Shown piece after piece: positions 47,578-57,933 of a DNA stretch of 64,000 bases. The notes under the pieces were generated by a model. The model was not told the DNA's origin. It did not search any database and saw nothing but the letters and a program-made list of their open reading frames with translations. The stretch is from NCBI GenBank assembly GCA_020629545.1, contig JAHDDC010000003.1:1-64000 (forward strand), read 5' to 3'. The position numbers were made by a program, and so were the translations under genes. Numbering within the stretch: position 1 is the first letter of the stretch; each line of letters opens with the position of its first letter. The stretch comes from Hellea sp. Its GTDB lineage: Bacteria > Pseudomonadota > Alphaproteobacteria > Caulobacterales > Maricaulaceae.

Positions 47578-47922
47578 TTAGATGGCTCGATCCATGAAAC
47601 AAACCAGTTTTCCATCTCTCATAATTAATGTCAGGGAATTTGTTGTCTTTTTTCGGCCCTTTGATGTTTCTAAATGATAGACAGCATGGTTGTCATTTAC
47701 ATAGGCGTGTTCAATTTTATTGATCGATAATGTTTTGCCGCTTTTATTGTCGTTCAAAGATGCTCGAAATTTTTCTGGTGCTTCTTCGCCAAAATAGGTT
47801 TTGTTGACGCCCATTACCTGGGAAGTGAAAATCTCAAGTTCATCACAAACCGTCATGATTTGTGTTGTATCTCCTGTAGCCAGGTAATGATTATATACCT
47901 CGAAAAATTCAGATACTAACAT
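47578..47922 (-). CDS. hypothetical protein, SnoaL/NTF2-like
   Basis: 114-aa protein with N-terminal FFEVYNHYLATGDTTQIM helix and C-terminal beta pattern. Confidence 0.5.
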   Translation of the reverse strand: MLVSEFFEVYNHYLATGDTTQIMTVCDELEIFTSQVMGVNKTYFGEEAPEKFRASLNDNKSGKTLSINKIEHAYVNDNHAVYHLETSKGRKKTTNSLTLIMRDGKLVCFMDRAI

Positions 47923-48020
47923 TGTGCCCTCGTTTGATTATTCATTTCATCAATAAATTGTACTTGGAACTATCTAAAAATCAATACACCGCATGTGACT
48001 TTAGTCACGGAACGAGATTT

Positions 48021-48464
48021 TTAAGTCTGGCTTCGAAGTCGATCTATAAGCCTCGTCAGTTCTTTGTTGAACTCCGAAGGATTTGAATGAAGCGAGTTTC
48101 GATCAGAGAGCTCCAGCGCTATTCGTGCATAAATATCGCGGCCAGTAGACGTAAGGTATAATCTTGCGCGGCGGCGGTCTTCTGTGTCGGTGACTTTCTC
48201 TAGAATACCGTTATCAACCAATGTCGCCGTAGCTCGGCTGACAATTCCTTTGTCCATAGGTGTTACCGTCACGACCTCGGCAGACGTTCGCCCCTCTTTG
48301 TCGGCTACGGCCGCGAGTACGCGCCATTGTGAAAGGTTTATGTTGCCGTGTTTTTTAAGAACTGAGGTTGTGTGCTTAGCAATCAGATCAGCCAATACCA
48401 CGACTTGGTAGGGCCAATAGTCATCAAGCTTTATGGGTTCCGAGATAGTCATAAAAAACTTCAT
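48021..48464 (-). CDS. MarR family transcriptional regulator
   Basis: GNINLSQWRVLAAVADKEGRTSAEVV...DKGIVSRATATLVDNGILEKVTDTEDRRRARLYLT. Confidence 0.92.
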   Translation of the reverse strand: MKFFMTISEPIKLDDYWPYQVVVLADLIAKHTTSVLKKHGNINLSQWRVLAAVADKEGRTSAEVVTVTPMDKGIVSRATATLVDNGILEKVTDTEDRRRARLYLTSTGRDIYARIALELSDRNSLHSNPSEFNKELTRLIDRLRSQT

Positions 48465-48474
48465 GACAGAAAAA

Positions 48475-48490
48475 GGTTGTAATGACAACC
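48475..48490. promoter_or_regulatory. putative MarR operator 1
   Basis: Perfect inverted repeat GGTTGT-AATG-ACAACC in the MarR/hppD divergent region. Confidence 0.65.
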
Positions 48491-48500
48491 AATATATCCT

Positions 48501-48516
48501 AGTTGTTATCACAACC
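48501..48516. promoter_or_regulatory. putative MarR operator 2
   Basis: AGTTGT-TATC-ACAACC, same half-sites; centre 26 bp from operator 1. Confidence 0.65.
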
Positions 48517-48535
48517 AACGAGGTGGAGTATTTCT

Positions 48536-49624
48536 ATGGCCGATATTTTTGAGAATCCGATTGGCCTTGATGGGTTCGAATTCATTGAATTTTCTGCGCC
48601 TGAGCGCGGTCATCTTGAGAGAATATTTACAACCATGGGATTCGCAAAAGTCGCAACGCATCGGTCGAAAGATGTTGATCTTTGGAAACAGGGCGGAATC
48701 AACCTGATTACAAATTATGAGGAGAAGTCCCCGGCGGGATATTTCTGTCGTGAGCATGGTCCATCCGCTTGCGGTATGGGATTTCGGGTAAAAGATGCTG
48801 GCAAGGCTTATGCAGAATTGATCAAGCGTGGGGCTGAGCCGGTTAGAAACCATCCAGGCCCGATGGAGCTTTCAATTCCGGCTATTCGCGGAATTGGGGG
48901 TGCTGTGATTTACCTGATTGATCGCTACGGAGATGATCTCAATATATATGATATAGATTTTATAGAGATCGAAGGCGTTGATCAGAATCCGGTAGGCTAT
49001 GGTTTTAACATTGTCGATCATTTGACACATAACGTATATCAAGGCCGAATGGATTATTGGGCCGAATATTATGAGCGCTTGTTCAATTTTCGCGAAATTC
49101 GGTATTTCGACATTAAGGGGGAATATACTGGACTAACCAGCCGCGCTCTGACGGCTCCGGATGGAAAAATCAGAATTCCGCTGAACGAAGAGGGCGAAAA
49201 CGGTAAGGGACAGATACAGGAATATTTGTTGGAACACCGTGGTGAGGGCATTCAGCATATCGCCTTGGCCTGCGATGATTTATATGATTGTGTGGACAAA
49301 TTGCGCGCCGGCGGGGTTGAGCTCATGACTGCTCCGCCAGATACGTATTATGAAATGTTGTCCGAACGCTTGCCTGGGCACGGCGAGGACGAAGCGGGGC
49401 TTAAGTCGCGCGGAATTCTACTCGATGGAACAACGGAACATGATGAGCCAAGGTTGCTATTGCAAATTTTTGCGGAACCTAAGATCGGGCCCGTATTCTT
49501 TGAGTTTATTCAGCGTAAGGGCGATTACAAAGAAGGCTTTGGTGAGGGCAATTTTAAAGCCTTGTTTAAATCAATCGAACGCGACCAGATAAATCGGGGC
49601 GTTCTCGAAGTTGCCAGACAGTAG
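48536..49624 (+). CDS. hppD: 4-hydroxyphenylpyruvate dioxygenase
   Basis: [70 protein letters not shown]. Confidence 0.95.
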   Translation: MADIFENPIGLDGFEFIEFSAPERGHLERIFTTMGFAKVATHRSKDVDLWKQGGINLITNYEEKSPAGYFCREHGPSACGMGFRVKDAGKAYAELIKRGAEPVRNHPGPMELSIPAIRGIGGAVIYLIDRYGDDLNIYDIDFIEIEGVDQNPVGYGFNIVDHLTHNVYQGRMDYWAEYYERLFNFREIRYFDIKGEYTGLTSRALTAPDGKIRIPLNEEGENGKGQIQEYLLEHRGEGIQHIALACDDLYDCVDKLRAGGVELMTAPPDTYYEMLSERLPGHGEDEAGLKSRGILLDGTTEHDEPRLLLQIFAEPKIGPVFFEFIQRKGDYKEGFGEGNFKALFKSIERDQINRGVLEVARQ

Positions 49625-49645
49625 CTGAAGGTAAGAGAGACAGCC

Positions 49646-50194
49646 ATGGGCAAACCCGATATACAAGGATTTCATCACGTGGCGTATCGCTGCAAAGATG
49701 CCAAGGAAACAGTCGATTTTTATAACGGTATTCTGGGCATGGATTTTCAGCTTGCTATTGCCGAGGACCATGTGCCGTCGACCGGCGCTTATGATCCCTA
49801 TATGCATATCTTTCTCGACGCGGGAAATGACAATGTATTAGCGTTTTTCGAATTGCCAGAGCAGCCAGAAATGGGCCGAGATGAAAATACCCCAGTTTGG
49901 GTTCAGCATATCGCCATGCGGGTCGAAAGCTTGGAGAAACTGCTCGAAATCAAAGCTTATCTTGAGAAAAATGATATCGAGGTTTTGGGACCGACGCATC
50001 ACGGTATTTTTAAATCAATTTATTTTTTCGATCCCAACGGACATCGCCTGGAACTTGCGGCCGATATTGGCACGCCCGAACAAATGGCACAGCTCCATGA
50101 GGTTGCCCCAGCTATGCTGGCTGAATGGTCTGAAACCAAAAAAGCTCCGCGTCATGCCGCCTGGCTTCACGAAAAAATCAAGGAAGAATCATAA
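49646..50194 (+). CDS. VOC family protein (possible metal-dependent dioxygenase)
   Basis: GFHHVAYRCKDAKETVDFYNGILGM; putative H-H-E ligands (FHHVAY, VQHIAM, HRLELA). Confidence 0.88.
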   Translation: MGKPDIQGFHHVAYRCKDAKETVDFYNGILGMDFQLAIAEDHVPSTGAYDPYMHIFLDAGNDNVLAFFELPEQPEMGRDENTPVWVQHIAMRVESLEKLLEIKAYLEKNDIEVLGPTHHGIFKSIYFFDPNGHRLELAADIGTPEQMAQLHEVAPAMLAEWSETKKAPRHAAWLHEKIKEES

Positions 50195-51207
50195 TGAAAC
50201 TCGCATCTTTAAAGTTTGAACGGGATGGTCATTTAATCGTAGTGTCTCGGGACCTGACCAAAGCCGCAAGCGCGGGTACGATTGCTGGAACTCTACAAGA
50301 GGCCCTGGATAATTGGGATGAAGTCGCCCCAAAGCTTGAGCAGCTTTATGCTGATGTGAATGCGGGAAAGGGCGATTTGTTTGATTTCAGAGCCGAAGCT
50401 TGCGCCTCACCATTACCGCGTGCCTATCAATGGGTTGATGGTTCGGCTTATCTCAATCACGTGGAGCTTGTGCGTAAAGCGCGCGGCGCCGAAGTGCCAG
50501 AAAGCTTCTATTCAGATCCACTCATGTATCAGGGTGCTGGCGACACTTTCATAGGGCCGCGCGATGATATCGTGGCAGAGAGTGAAGACTATGGGATTGA
50601 TATGGAAGCTGAGCTAACCGTTATAACGGATGATGTTCCTATGGCTGTTTCCGCCAAAGATGCCGAAAAGCACATAAAGCTTATTATGCTGGTCAACGAT
50701 GTGTCGCTACGGGGATTGATACCGAATGAACTTCGCAAAGGTTTTGGCTTTTTGCACGGCAAAGCGTCGTCCGCATTTTCACCTGTCGCCGTAACGCCTG
50801 ATGAACTGGGTCAAAAGTGGAAAGACAACACAATCGACCTCCCTTTATTGGTTGAGTATAATGGAAAGCCGTTTGGTAAAGCCAATGTCAAAACTGATAT
50901 GACTTTTGATATGGCAGAGCTCGTCGCTCATGCTGCGAAAACCCGCAATCTGTGCGCCGGCACGATTGTTGGTTCTGGAACCGTCTCAAACAAGTTTGAA
51001 GGCCGCGAGGGTAAAAAAATTGAGGACGGCGGTGTCGGTTATAGCTGTATCGCCGAAATCAGAATGATCGAAAAAATTCAAGACGGTGAATTTAAAACAC
51101 CTTTCATGCGGTTTGGAGACACGGTCGCAATCGAGATGAAAGATACCGACGGCAATTCTATATTTGGACGAATTGAGAACAAGGTCGTCAAATACGAGAA
51201 GAGCTGA
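50194..51207 (+). CDS. fumarylacetoacetate hydrolase family protein
   Basis: DYGIDMEAELTVITDDVP, LVNDVSLRGLIPNEL, GTIVGSGTVSN. Confidence 0.93.
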   Translation: MKLASLKFERDGHLIVVSRDLTKAASAGTIAGTLQEALDNWDEVAPKLEQLYADVNAGKGDLFDFRAEACASPLPRAYQWVDGSAYLNHVELVRKARGAEVPESFYSDPLMYQGAGDTFIGPRDDIVAESEDYGIDMEAELTVITDDVPMAVSAKDAEKHIKLIMLVNDVSLRGLIPNELRKGFGFLHGKASSAFSPVAVTPDELGQKWKDNTIDLPLLVEYNGKPFGKANVKTDMTFDMAELVAHAAKTRNLCAGTIVGSGTVSNKFEGREGKKIEDGGVGYSCIAEIRMIEKIQDGEFKTPFMRFGDTVAIEMKDTDGNSIFGRIENKVVKYEKS

Positions 51208-51231
51208 TTTGCATCAGTTCTGGAGGGGATA

Positions 51232-51624
51232 ATGCTCAGATATTTGATGATATTCGGGATGTTTGCACAGGGGGCGTGCATGACGCCAACAACCAGTGTG
51301 GACGAAGCAAATACCTATTCGCCGATAACATTCGCATCTTCAAAGGCATCAGCCGATGAAATTCAGCAATGCAAAAACGCGGGCGGCGAAGTGATGCGAG
51401 TCGGTCGCCTTGGGAATGAAACTTGTGTCCAGAATCTTCCTGATGCGGGCAAGGCTTGCAGCGATAAAGCCGATTGTGTTGGACGCTGCGTGATGGAAAA
51501 TGAAATGTCAGACCTTGTACCGGGGACAGAAGCAACTGGCGTCTGTGAAGCCACAGATAACCGTTTCGGCTGTACGACACTTATTGCAAATGGCACGATT
51601 GAAGGCACGCTTTGCATCGATTAG
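51232..51624 (+). CDS. small Cys-rich lipoprotein, unknown function
   Basis: Short signal with AQGAC lipobox; eight or so Cys in about 90 aa mature region. Confidence 0.65.
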   Translation: MLRYLMIFGMFAQGACMTPTTSVDEANTYSPITFASSKASADEIQQCKNAGGEVMRVGRLGNETCVQNLPDAGKACSDKADCVGRCVMENEMSDLVPGTEATGVCEATDNRFGCTTLIANGTIEGTLCID

Positions 51625-51634
51625 GTTTTAGATT

Positions 51635-51907
51635 ATGGAAAAGATTTTAACTTTACATCCTGATGCCTCCAAAAAAGGCGTGAATATTAGTCGAGACAAA
51701 TATGATTTGGTTCGGGGCGGAATACAACACGTTCTAACCGAAACGCCTTCTATGAAGCCGATGAAAATGTTTGAAGCTGTGGCGGAGCATTTGAAAGGTC
51801 AAATGGAAGGATCCATTTCCTGGTACGCCGTAACCGTAAAACTCGACATGGAAGCGCGGGGATTAATCAAACATGACCGAAAAAAAGGTCTGCTATCATT
51901 AGCCTGA
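51635..51907 (+). CDS. DUF6958-like small protein
   Basis: LHPDASKKGVNISRDKYDLVRGGI ... SWYAVTVKLDMEARGLIKH. Confidence 0.65.
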   Translation: MEKILTLHPDASKKGVNISRDKYDLVRGGIQHVLTETPSMKPMKMFEAVAEHLKGQMEGSISWYAVTVKLDMEARGLIKHDRKKGLLSLA

Positions 51908-51908
51908 T

Positions 51909-52301
51909 TTAGCCAATTATCTTGAGCGGTGGGCGCTGAAATCCCCAAATCGACGCGGCCGACCTGATTAGTTCGGACTCTTCTCGTCGGTATTCTTTGT
52001 CAGCTACTGATATCGTAACCATTGCATCATACATGGCTTCGACATGGGCATCGTCACTAAATCGTGTCAATGTCCTTAGTATGATCGTGTTCTTGCGGCG
52101 CCCTTGGAGCGTGTCTTGTAGCTTGGCTTCTTGAGCGTTAAACCATTCGATCAGCTCATCTTCCGTTTTGGATTCTAGTCCAAACAAAGCGAATAGAGCA
52201 TTACCCTGCATCCTGAACTCACGAAGTTCAGGGTCTTTGATCTTATTGTCGATCATTACCGTCAATGCGAGCGGCATTAATATGTCATCATGTGTGAACA
52301 T
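51909..52301 (-). CDS. TerB-like hypothetical protein
   Basis: All-helical, acidic, TISVADKEYRREESELIRSAASIWGF resembles TerB-type repeats. Confidence 0.55.
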   Translation of the reverse strand: MFTHDDILMPLALTVMIDNKIKDPELREFRMQGNALFALFGLESKTEDELIEWFNAQEAKLQDTLQGRRKNTIILRTLTRFSDDAHVEAMYDAMVTISVADKEYRREESELIRSAASIWGFQRPPLKIIG

Positions 52302-52462
52302 GAAAATGTTTCTCTCTCAATTCCCCACAATATCTTAACAGATGGCAGAGATTAAGTACAAGGTGAAAAATCAGACGATAAATATTCTTGATACCCCGTA
52401 CGAATTAGGCATTGCCGCAAGACGTTGAGACATTTATGTGGTGGGGGAAAGAGGGGAATCTT

Positions 52463-53800
52463 ATGCTATCCATTTTTGAAATCGTAGCCCTGTTGTTAGT
52501 TTTGTCGGCAATATTTTCGTGGTTAAATAAGGTCTTTTTCAAACTACCCCATACCATCGGACTTTTGGTTATCGCTCTTATTGCGTCAATGGTGTTACTC
52601 GCTCTTGAGATTTTTATTCCGTCCCTCGGAATGACCGAAATGCTCAAAGGGGCGATCGGACAGATTGATTTCAACGAAGCCTTAATGAAGGGCATGTTGG
52701 GCTTCTTGCTATTTGCGGGTGCTTTGCATGTGGATATGAGTTTTTTGAAGTCTGAAAAATGGGCGATCGGCCTTATGGCGACCTTTGGTGTTATTCTCTC
52801 AACATTTATTGTCGGAACGGGATTTTTCTTTATTTGTAAGATGTTTGGCGTGGAAATGCCTTATATCTGGGCATTGGTCTTCGGCGCGCTTATCAGTCCA
52901 ACCGATCCAGTTGCCGTTCTGTCGATTCTGAAAACCGTCAACATGCCACATGCGCTCGAGGCCAAAATTGCGGGCGAAAGCCTGTTCAATGACGGTGTCG
53001 GTGTTGTTGTTTTTTCGATAATTGCGGCGCTGGCTGTGGCTTCTTTGGGCTATTCGGGCGGACACGGACCAGAGGGGGTATTGGGAGTTTTGGAGCTATT
53101 CCTGGTCGAAGCTGTAGGCGGCGCAATTTTAGGCCTGATTGCAGGTTGGATTACCTATCGCGCCATGGCAAAACTTGACGATCACGCTATCGAAATTTTG
53201 ATAACATTAGGCGCCGTAGCCGGTACTTACGCGCTTGCATCACGTATCGAGATATTGGGTCACCATTTGTCAGGACCATTGGCCGTTGTTGTTGCAGGGC
53301 TGATGATAGGGAACAAGGGCGCAGAATTTGCCATGAGCGAGCGAACGAAAACTTATCTATTTGGGTTTTGGGAAATGATCGACGAAATTTTAAACTCTGT
53401 TTTGTTTCTGCTTATCGGTCTCGAACTATTAGTTCTATTTGGGGCCGAGGGGTCTGTAACCCGCTATTTTGTGGCCATCGCTTTGCTCTCAATCCCGCTG
53501 GTTTTGTTCGCGCGCTTTACGGCTGTTTCCATTCCTATGCGCTTCCTTGGTATGTTTAAACGGTTCACTAAAGGTGCTATCCCAGTGCTGACCTGGGGCG
53601 GTGTACGCGGCGGTATATCAGTGGCTTTAGCCCTGTCATTGCCGAGCCAACTAAAACAAGCCGACGGCTCTTTTATCTCAAATGATTATTACCCGATTAT
53701 ATTGGCAGCCACTTATGGTGTTGTCGTGTTCTCGATTATTGTACAAGGTTTGACCATTAAAAAAGTCGTTGAAAGCAAGGTTGATCCAGAGCTATTTTAG
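52463..53800 (+). CDS. cation:proton antiporter (CPA1/NhaP type)
   Basis: GALISPTDPVAVLSILK, AGESLFNDGVGVVVFSI, TWGGVRGGISVALALSLP. Confidence 0.94.
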   Translation: MLSIFEIVALLLVLSAIFSWLNKVFFKLPHTIGLLVIALIASMVLLALEIFIPSLGMTEMLKGAIGQIDFNEALMKGMLGFLLFAGALHVDMSFLKSEKWAIGLMATFGVILSTFIVGTGFFFICKMFGVEMPYIWALVFGALISPTDPVAVLSILKTVNMPHALEAKIAGESLFNDGVGVVVFSIIAALAVASLGYSGGHGPEGVLGVLELFLVEAVGGAILGLIAGWITYRAMAKLDDHAIEILITLGAVAGTYALASRIEILGHHLSGPLAVVVAGLMIGNKGAEFAMSERTKTYLFGFWEMIDEILNSVLFLLIGLELLVLFGAEGSVTRYFVAIALLSIPLVLFARFTAVSIPMRFLGMFKRFTKGAIPVLTWGGVRGGISVALALSLPSQLKQADGSFISNDYYPIILAATYGVVVFSIIVQGLTIKKVVESKVDPELF

Positions 53801-53866
53801 GAAAAATGCAAAACCGCACGGACGCTATTTGAAATAAAAGCGTTTCGCCATTACCGACTATGTGCC

Positions 53867-55270
53867 ATGGAACCTACCATGACCATTTCTCTTAAGACAG
53901 ATTATCTGATTGTGGGCTCTGGCGCAGTTGGGATGGCCTTTGCCGATACGCTTTTACACGAAACAGATGCTAATATTATCCTGGTGGATCGCTATCCGAA
54001 ACCTGGCGGACATTGGAATGTCGCTTATCCTTATGTGACTTTACATCAACCATCGCAATATTACGGCGTAAGTTCTGCAGAGCTGTCTACGGGCAAAAAA
54101 GATCAAGTTGGGCTGAACAAGGGTCTGTCGGATCTGGCCAGCGGGCAGGCGGTCTCTGCCTATTATGACGACGTGATGAAACAAACATTTCTACCAACTG
54201 GCCGGGTACAATATTTCCCCATGTGTGACTACAAAGGCGATGGCGGGTTTGAATGCATGTTGTCAGGCAAAACCTATTCCATAGAGAGCCAAAAAGAAGT
54301 TGATGCCACATGGCTCAAAACTTCAGTGCCCGCAACTCACGTTCCTAATTTTAAGGTAGATAAGCGTGTAAATTTTATCCCGCTCAATGATCTGACTAAA
54401 ATTGAAAAAGCGCCTGAAGGCTATGTGGTCATTGGTGCCGGTAAAACGGGTATCGATGCCGTATTATGGCTGCTTGAGAACCGGGTTGATCCGGATGATA
54501 TTCGGTGGATCATGCCGCGCGATGCGTGGCTGCTGGATCGGGAAAACACCCAGCCCGGTATCGAGTTTTTTCATAAAACCATGGAGTCTCAAGCCGCTCA
54601 GTTTGAGGCAATCGTGAATTCTACGTCCATAGAAGACATGTTCGACCGTCTGGAATCTTGTGGTTATTTCTTGCGGATTGATAAAAGCGTAAGGCCTAAA
54701 ATGTTCCACGGTGCGACTATCAGTAGAGCCGAAGTTAGGGAATTACAGAAGGTCAAAAATATTATCCGCATGGGCCGGGTGAAACATATCTCGGAGAACG
54801 AAATAATATTGGACAAAGGGATTATTCCAACTTCAAAAACAATTATACATGTTGATTGTTCCGCGCGCGCGGTTGCCAATGAGGAAATCGTTCCTATTTT
54901 TCAGGGCAATAAGATTGTCCCGCAAATGGTCCGCTCTTATCAACCCGTTTTTAGTGCTGCACTGATTGCCCACGTTGAAGCAGCCTATACGGACGAGGCC
55001 GAAAAGAACAGGCTTTGCGGTGTCGTGCCGCTCCCTAATCACGATACAGACTATATCAAGTTTACGTCCGCCTTTATGATGAATCAATATAATTGGGGAC
55101 AAGACAAAGGCTTATCCAAATGGTTGCTTGGCAATCGCCTAGATGGGTTCTCTGATATGGTTGCGGGCGTTGACAGGTCGGATAGTCAGAAGATGGTTGT
55201 TCTTAAACGTATTCGTCAAAACGCCCCGATGGCTGTGATGAAGCTCCAGCAATATCTGTCAGTGCTTTGA
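53867..55270 (+). CDS. FAD/NAD(P)-binding oxidoreductase
   Basis: YLIVGSGAVGMAFAD, DRYPKPGGHWNVAYPYVTLHQPSQYYGV, second GAGKTGID dinucleotide site. Confidence 0.85.
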   Translation: MEPTMTISLKTDYLIVGSGAVGMAFADTLLHETDANIILVDRYPKPGGHWNVAYPYVTLHQPSQYYGVSSAELSTGKKDQVGLNKGLSDLASGQAVSAYYDDVMKQTFLPTGRVQYFPMCDYKGDGGFECMLSGKTYSIESQKEVDATWLKTSVPATHVPNFKVDKRVNFIPLNDLTKIEKAPEGYVVIGAGKTGIDAVLWLLENRVDPDDIRWIMPRDAWLLDRENTQPGIEFFHKTMESQAAQFEAIVNSTSIEDMFDRLESCGYFLRIDKSVRPKMFHGATISRAEVRELQKVKNIIRMGRVKHISENEIILDKGIIPTSKTIIHVDCSARAVANEEIVPIFQGNKIVPQMVRSYQPVFSAALIAHVEAAYTDEAEKNRLCGVVPLPNHDTDYIKFTSAFMMNQYNWGQDKGLSKWLLGNRLDGFSDMVAGVDRSDSQKMVVLKRIRQNAPMAVMKLQQYLSVL

Positions 55271-55276
55271 CGTCTA

Positions 55277-56689
55277 TTAATCGACCGTAGCGACCTTCAG
55301 TGTATCGGTTGATCCAGGGCGTCCAAACGGGATTCCTGCTGAAATCATGATCCGGTCACCTTTTTCAAGACCCATATAATCTCGAGACAGGTGTTGAATG
55401 TGGCGCAGCATTTCGTCAAAATTGGCGGGATCCATCGTCTTAAGTGGACGCACTCCCCATGATAATGCCATCCGATTAGCGGTCGCTTGACTCGGCGTCA
55501 ATCCGACGATCTGACATGGTGGACGTTCTCTTGATATACGTTGCACAGTTGACCCTGATGCTGTGTATCCAAACACGGCTTTACAGGACATCATTTGCGC
55601 GATGCCTCTTACCGAATGGCTGATTGCGTCTTCTGAATTGGCGTCATGCGGAAGGCGGCGATTGCGAAAATAATCCCAGAATTCGGGGTCTGTTTCCGCG
55701 GCCCGGATAATTCTATCCATGATCGCGACAGCGGTAGCTGGATGCCTCCCGACCGCTGTTTCCGCGGATAGCATAACAGCATCAGTTCCAAGATAAACGG
55801 CTGTAGCGACGTCTGAGGCTTCGGCCCGCGTTGGTGTTGGGCTATCAATCATCGACTCCAGCATATGGGTCGCGACGATGACCGGTTTCCCCTGAGCCCG
55901 AGCTTTACGAATGATTTGTCTCTGAACCACTGGCACGCGTTCTAGCGGTAGTTCAACGCCTAGATCGCCGCGAGCGACCATAACAGCATCAGCGAGTTCG
56001 AGGATTTCATCTAGCTGTTCAACAGCTGATGGTTTTTCGACCTTAACGATGATACCGGCTTTGTCACCGATAATAGCGCGGGCCTCTCTCACATCCTGAG
56101 GTGTTTGCACGAACGAGAGGGCGATATAGTCGACGTCTTGTGTCAAAGCAAAAGCCATGTCCTCACGATCTTTTTCTGTCATCGCAGACATTGGGAGAAC
56201 AGCGCCAATTACGTTTAGGCCTTTCCGGTCTGATAGTTTTCCTGGAACGTTGACGGTGGCTTTTATTTCTTTCCCGGAATTACTCTCAACTGTGACCATG
56301 AGCTTTCCATCGTCAAATTTCAGAACATGGCCTTTTTCAAGAACGGCGAATAACTCCGGGTGAGGGACCATGATCTTGGTGTCATTGCCTTCTTCGTCGC
56401 CTAACTTCAAAGTGACCGTTTCGCCGTAGCGAAGTTCAATCGATCCGTCTTTAAAAGGGCCGACGCGAAGTTTAGGGCCTTGCATATCTGCGACAATGCA
56501 GATCGGATTACCAGAGCTTTCCGAGATTTGACGGATACGGGTGACGGCTTTTCCGTGATCTTTATGAGATCCGTGCGAGAAGTTGAGGCGAAATGCGTTC
56601 ACGCCGACATCATGCAAAAGACGGAGTGTGTCCGGAGCCGAACTTGCTGGGCCGATGGTTGCGAGAATTTTTGTGAACCGATGTTCCAT
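55277..56689 (-). CDS. pyk: pyruvate kinase
   Basis: TKILATIGPASS, RLNFSHGSHKDH, MVARGDLGVELPLERVP, ATHMLESMIDSPTPTRAE. Confidence 0.97.
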   Translation of the reverse strand: MEHRFTKILATIGPASSAPDTLRLLHDVGVNAFRLNFSHGSHKDHGKAVTRIRQISESSGNPICIVADMQGPKLRVGPFKDGSIELRYGETVTLKLGDEEGNDTKIMVPHPELFAVLEKGHVLKFDDGKLMVTVESNSGKEIKATVNVPGKLSDRKGLNVIGAVLPMSAMTEKDREDMAFALTQDVDYIALSFVQTPQDVREARAIIGDKAGIIVKVEKPSAVEQLDEILELADAVMVARGDLGVELPLERVPVVQRQIIRKARAQGKPVIVATHMLESMIDSPTPTRAEASDVATAVYLGTDAVMLSAETAVGRHPATAVAIMDRIIRAAETDPEFWDYFRNRRLPHDANSEDAISHSVRGIAQMMSCKAVFGYTASGSTVQRISRERPPCQIVGLTPSQATANRMALSWGVRPLKTMDPANFDEMLRHIQHLSRDYMGLEKGDRIMISAGIPFGRPGSTDTLKVATVD

Positions 56690-56805
56690 TAGGATGTCTC
56701 TCGTAAAGCTAAAAGTATGACAGCGCTGTCATGACACATGTTAAACGAAAGATACAGCCAAAACTGTGGTTATTCCAGTTTGAATGATGGTGGCCGATAA
56801 TGGCC

Positions 56806-57933
56806 CTAACAACGCGAAGCGGGTAATCTTATATATTCATCAAGGCGGATATTAAAGGCGCCGTTTAAATTATTGAGCTGTCGAATATCTTCAACACCTA
56901 CGCAAAGTTTCCGGGATAGTGAATAGACCGTATCGCCTTCGACCACTAAATGCATATTGCCATCGCTTTGGGCCAATTGCTGAACAGGAGCAGGCGCTGG
57001 TGCGGCCTGCGGTAGGCTTTGATATTGCGGCGTCGATGGTGTGCTTGGCGCCGGATAGGCTTGAGATGTATATTGAGGGTATCCCGTGTTAGGGCGGGCC
57101 GCCGCAACAGGCGCGGGCTCAGGCGAAGGAATAGGGGTTGCCGGGACATTCATAGGTGATGGATCCGGTAGAGAAATTGATGCTGTTCTCGTTTCATCGA
57201 GCTCTCCATTGGCCTGCATAGCATGATAGCCTGGCGTACCGATTGTATCACCATAGGCCATATCTGTCGGTGCATTATAACTTTCGCTGGTAACAGTCGC
57301 GCTTGGGGCCGCTGTGACAGTTTCCGCTTGAACTGTTGTTGGATATCCAGTGTGAGCGGTCGAAGCTGCATAAGTTGTTGAAGAATAGGATGTTGTCGCG
57401 GGCACGCTCTGCTGCGACGTGTAACTATAACTTGCGGGCATCGATGAATGTGTTTGCGGCTGAACAGGTATTGGATCGCAATTAACCGATATGTCACCAG
57501 CGCCGTAACCAGCTGCTCCGCCAACAACCGCCCCGATGATAACCCCTTTAGTGCCCCCTATAATTTCATTACCGGCTAGCGCACCAACGGCGCCGCCAAC
57601 TCCTGTCCCGATAAGTTTCCGATTGCCTTCTTTGTCAAGGCAGCTGTGATTGACTTGAGTATGGGATACTTCACCAAAATGATTAGTACTGGCATGGTAG
57701 ATTTGAGGGGTCGAACTATTCGTATATACCGTTGGCGTGCTGTTTGAGTATGAGGCGTAAGACGTGGTTGCTTGCCCTGCGGTAGATTCGCTTGAGGTCG
57801 AATAGGGCGAGTGAACCTTATATTTAGCGTTTTGCTGGTAGATAGGATTTTCCTGCGTAGTCGAGCAGGCAGAAACCAAGGCGCTAATTGCGATAGATAT
57901 AAACAGAATACGAGCGGACATGACGGGCCTCAA
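56806..57933 (-). CDS. lipoprotein with glycine zipper, low-complexity linker and C-terminal LysM
   Basis: Lipobox VSACST; GTGVGGAVGALAGNEIIGGTKGVIIGAVVGGAAGYGAG; VVEGDTVYSLSRKLCVGVEDIRQLNNLNG. Confidence 0.88.
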   Translation of the reverse strand: MRPVMSARILFISIAISALVSACSTTQENPIYQQNAKYKVHSPYSTSSESTAGQATTSYASYSNSTPTVYTNSSTPQIYHASTNHFGEVSHTQVNHSCLDKEGNRKLIGTGVGGAVGALAGNEIIGGTKGVIIGAVVGGAAGYGAGDISVNCDPIPVQPQTHSSMPASYSYTSQQSVPATTSYSSTTYAASTAHTGYPTTVQAETVTAAPSATVTSESYNAPTDMAYGDTIGTPGYHAMQANGELDETRTASISLPDPSPMNVPATPIPSPEPAPVAAARPNTGYPQYTSQAYPAPSTPSTPQYQSLPQAAPAPAPVQQLAQSDGNMHLVVEGDTVYSLSRKLCVGVEDIRQLNNLNGAFNIRLDEYIRLPASRC

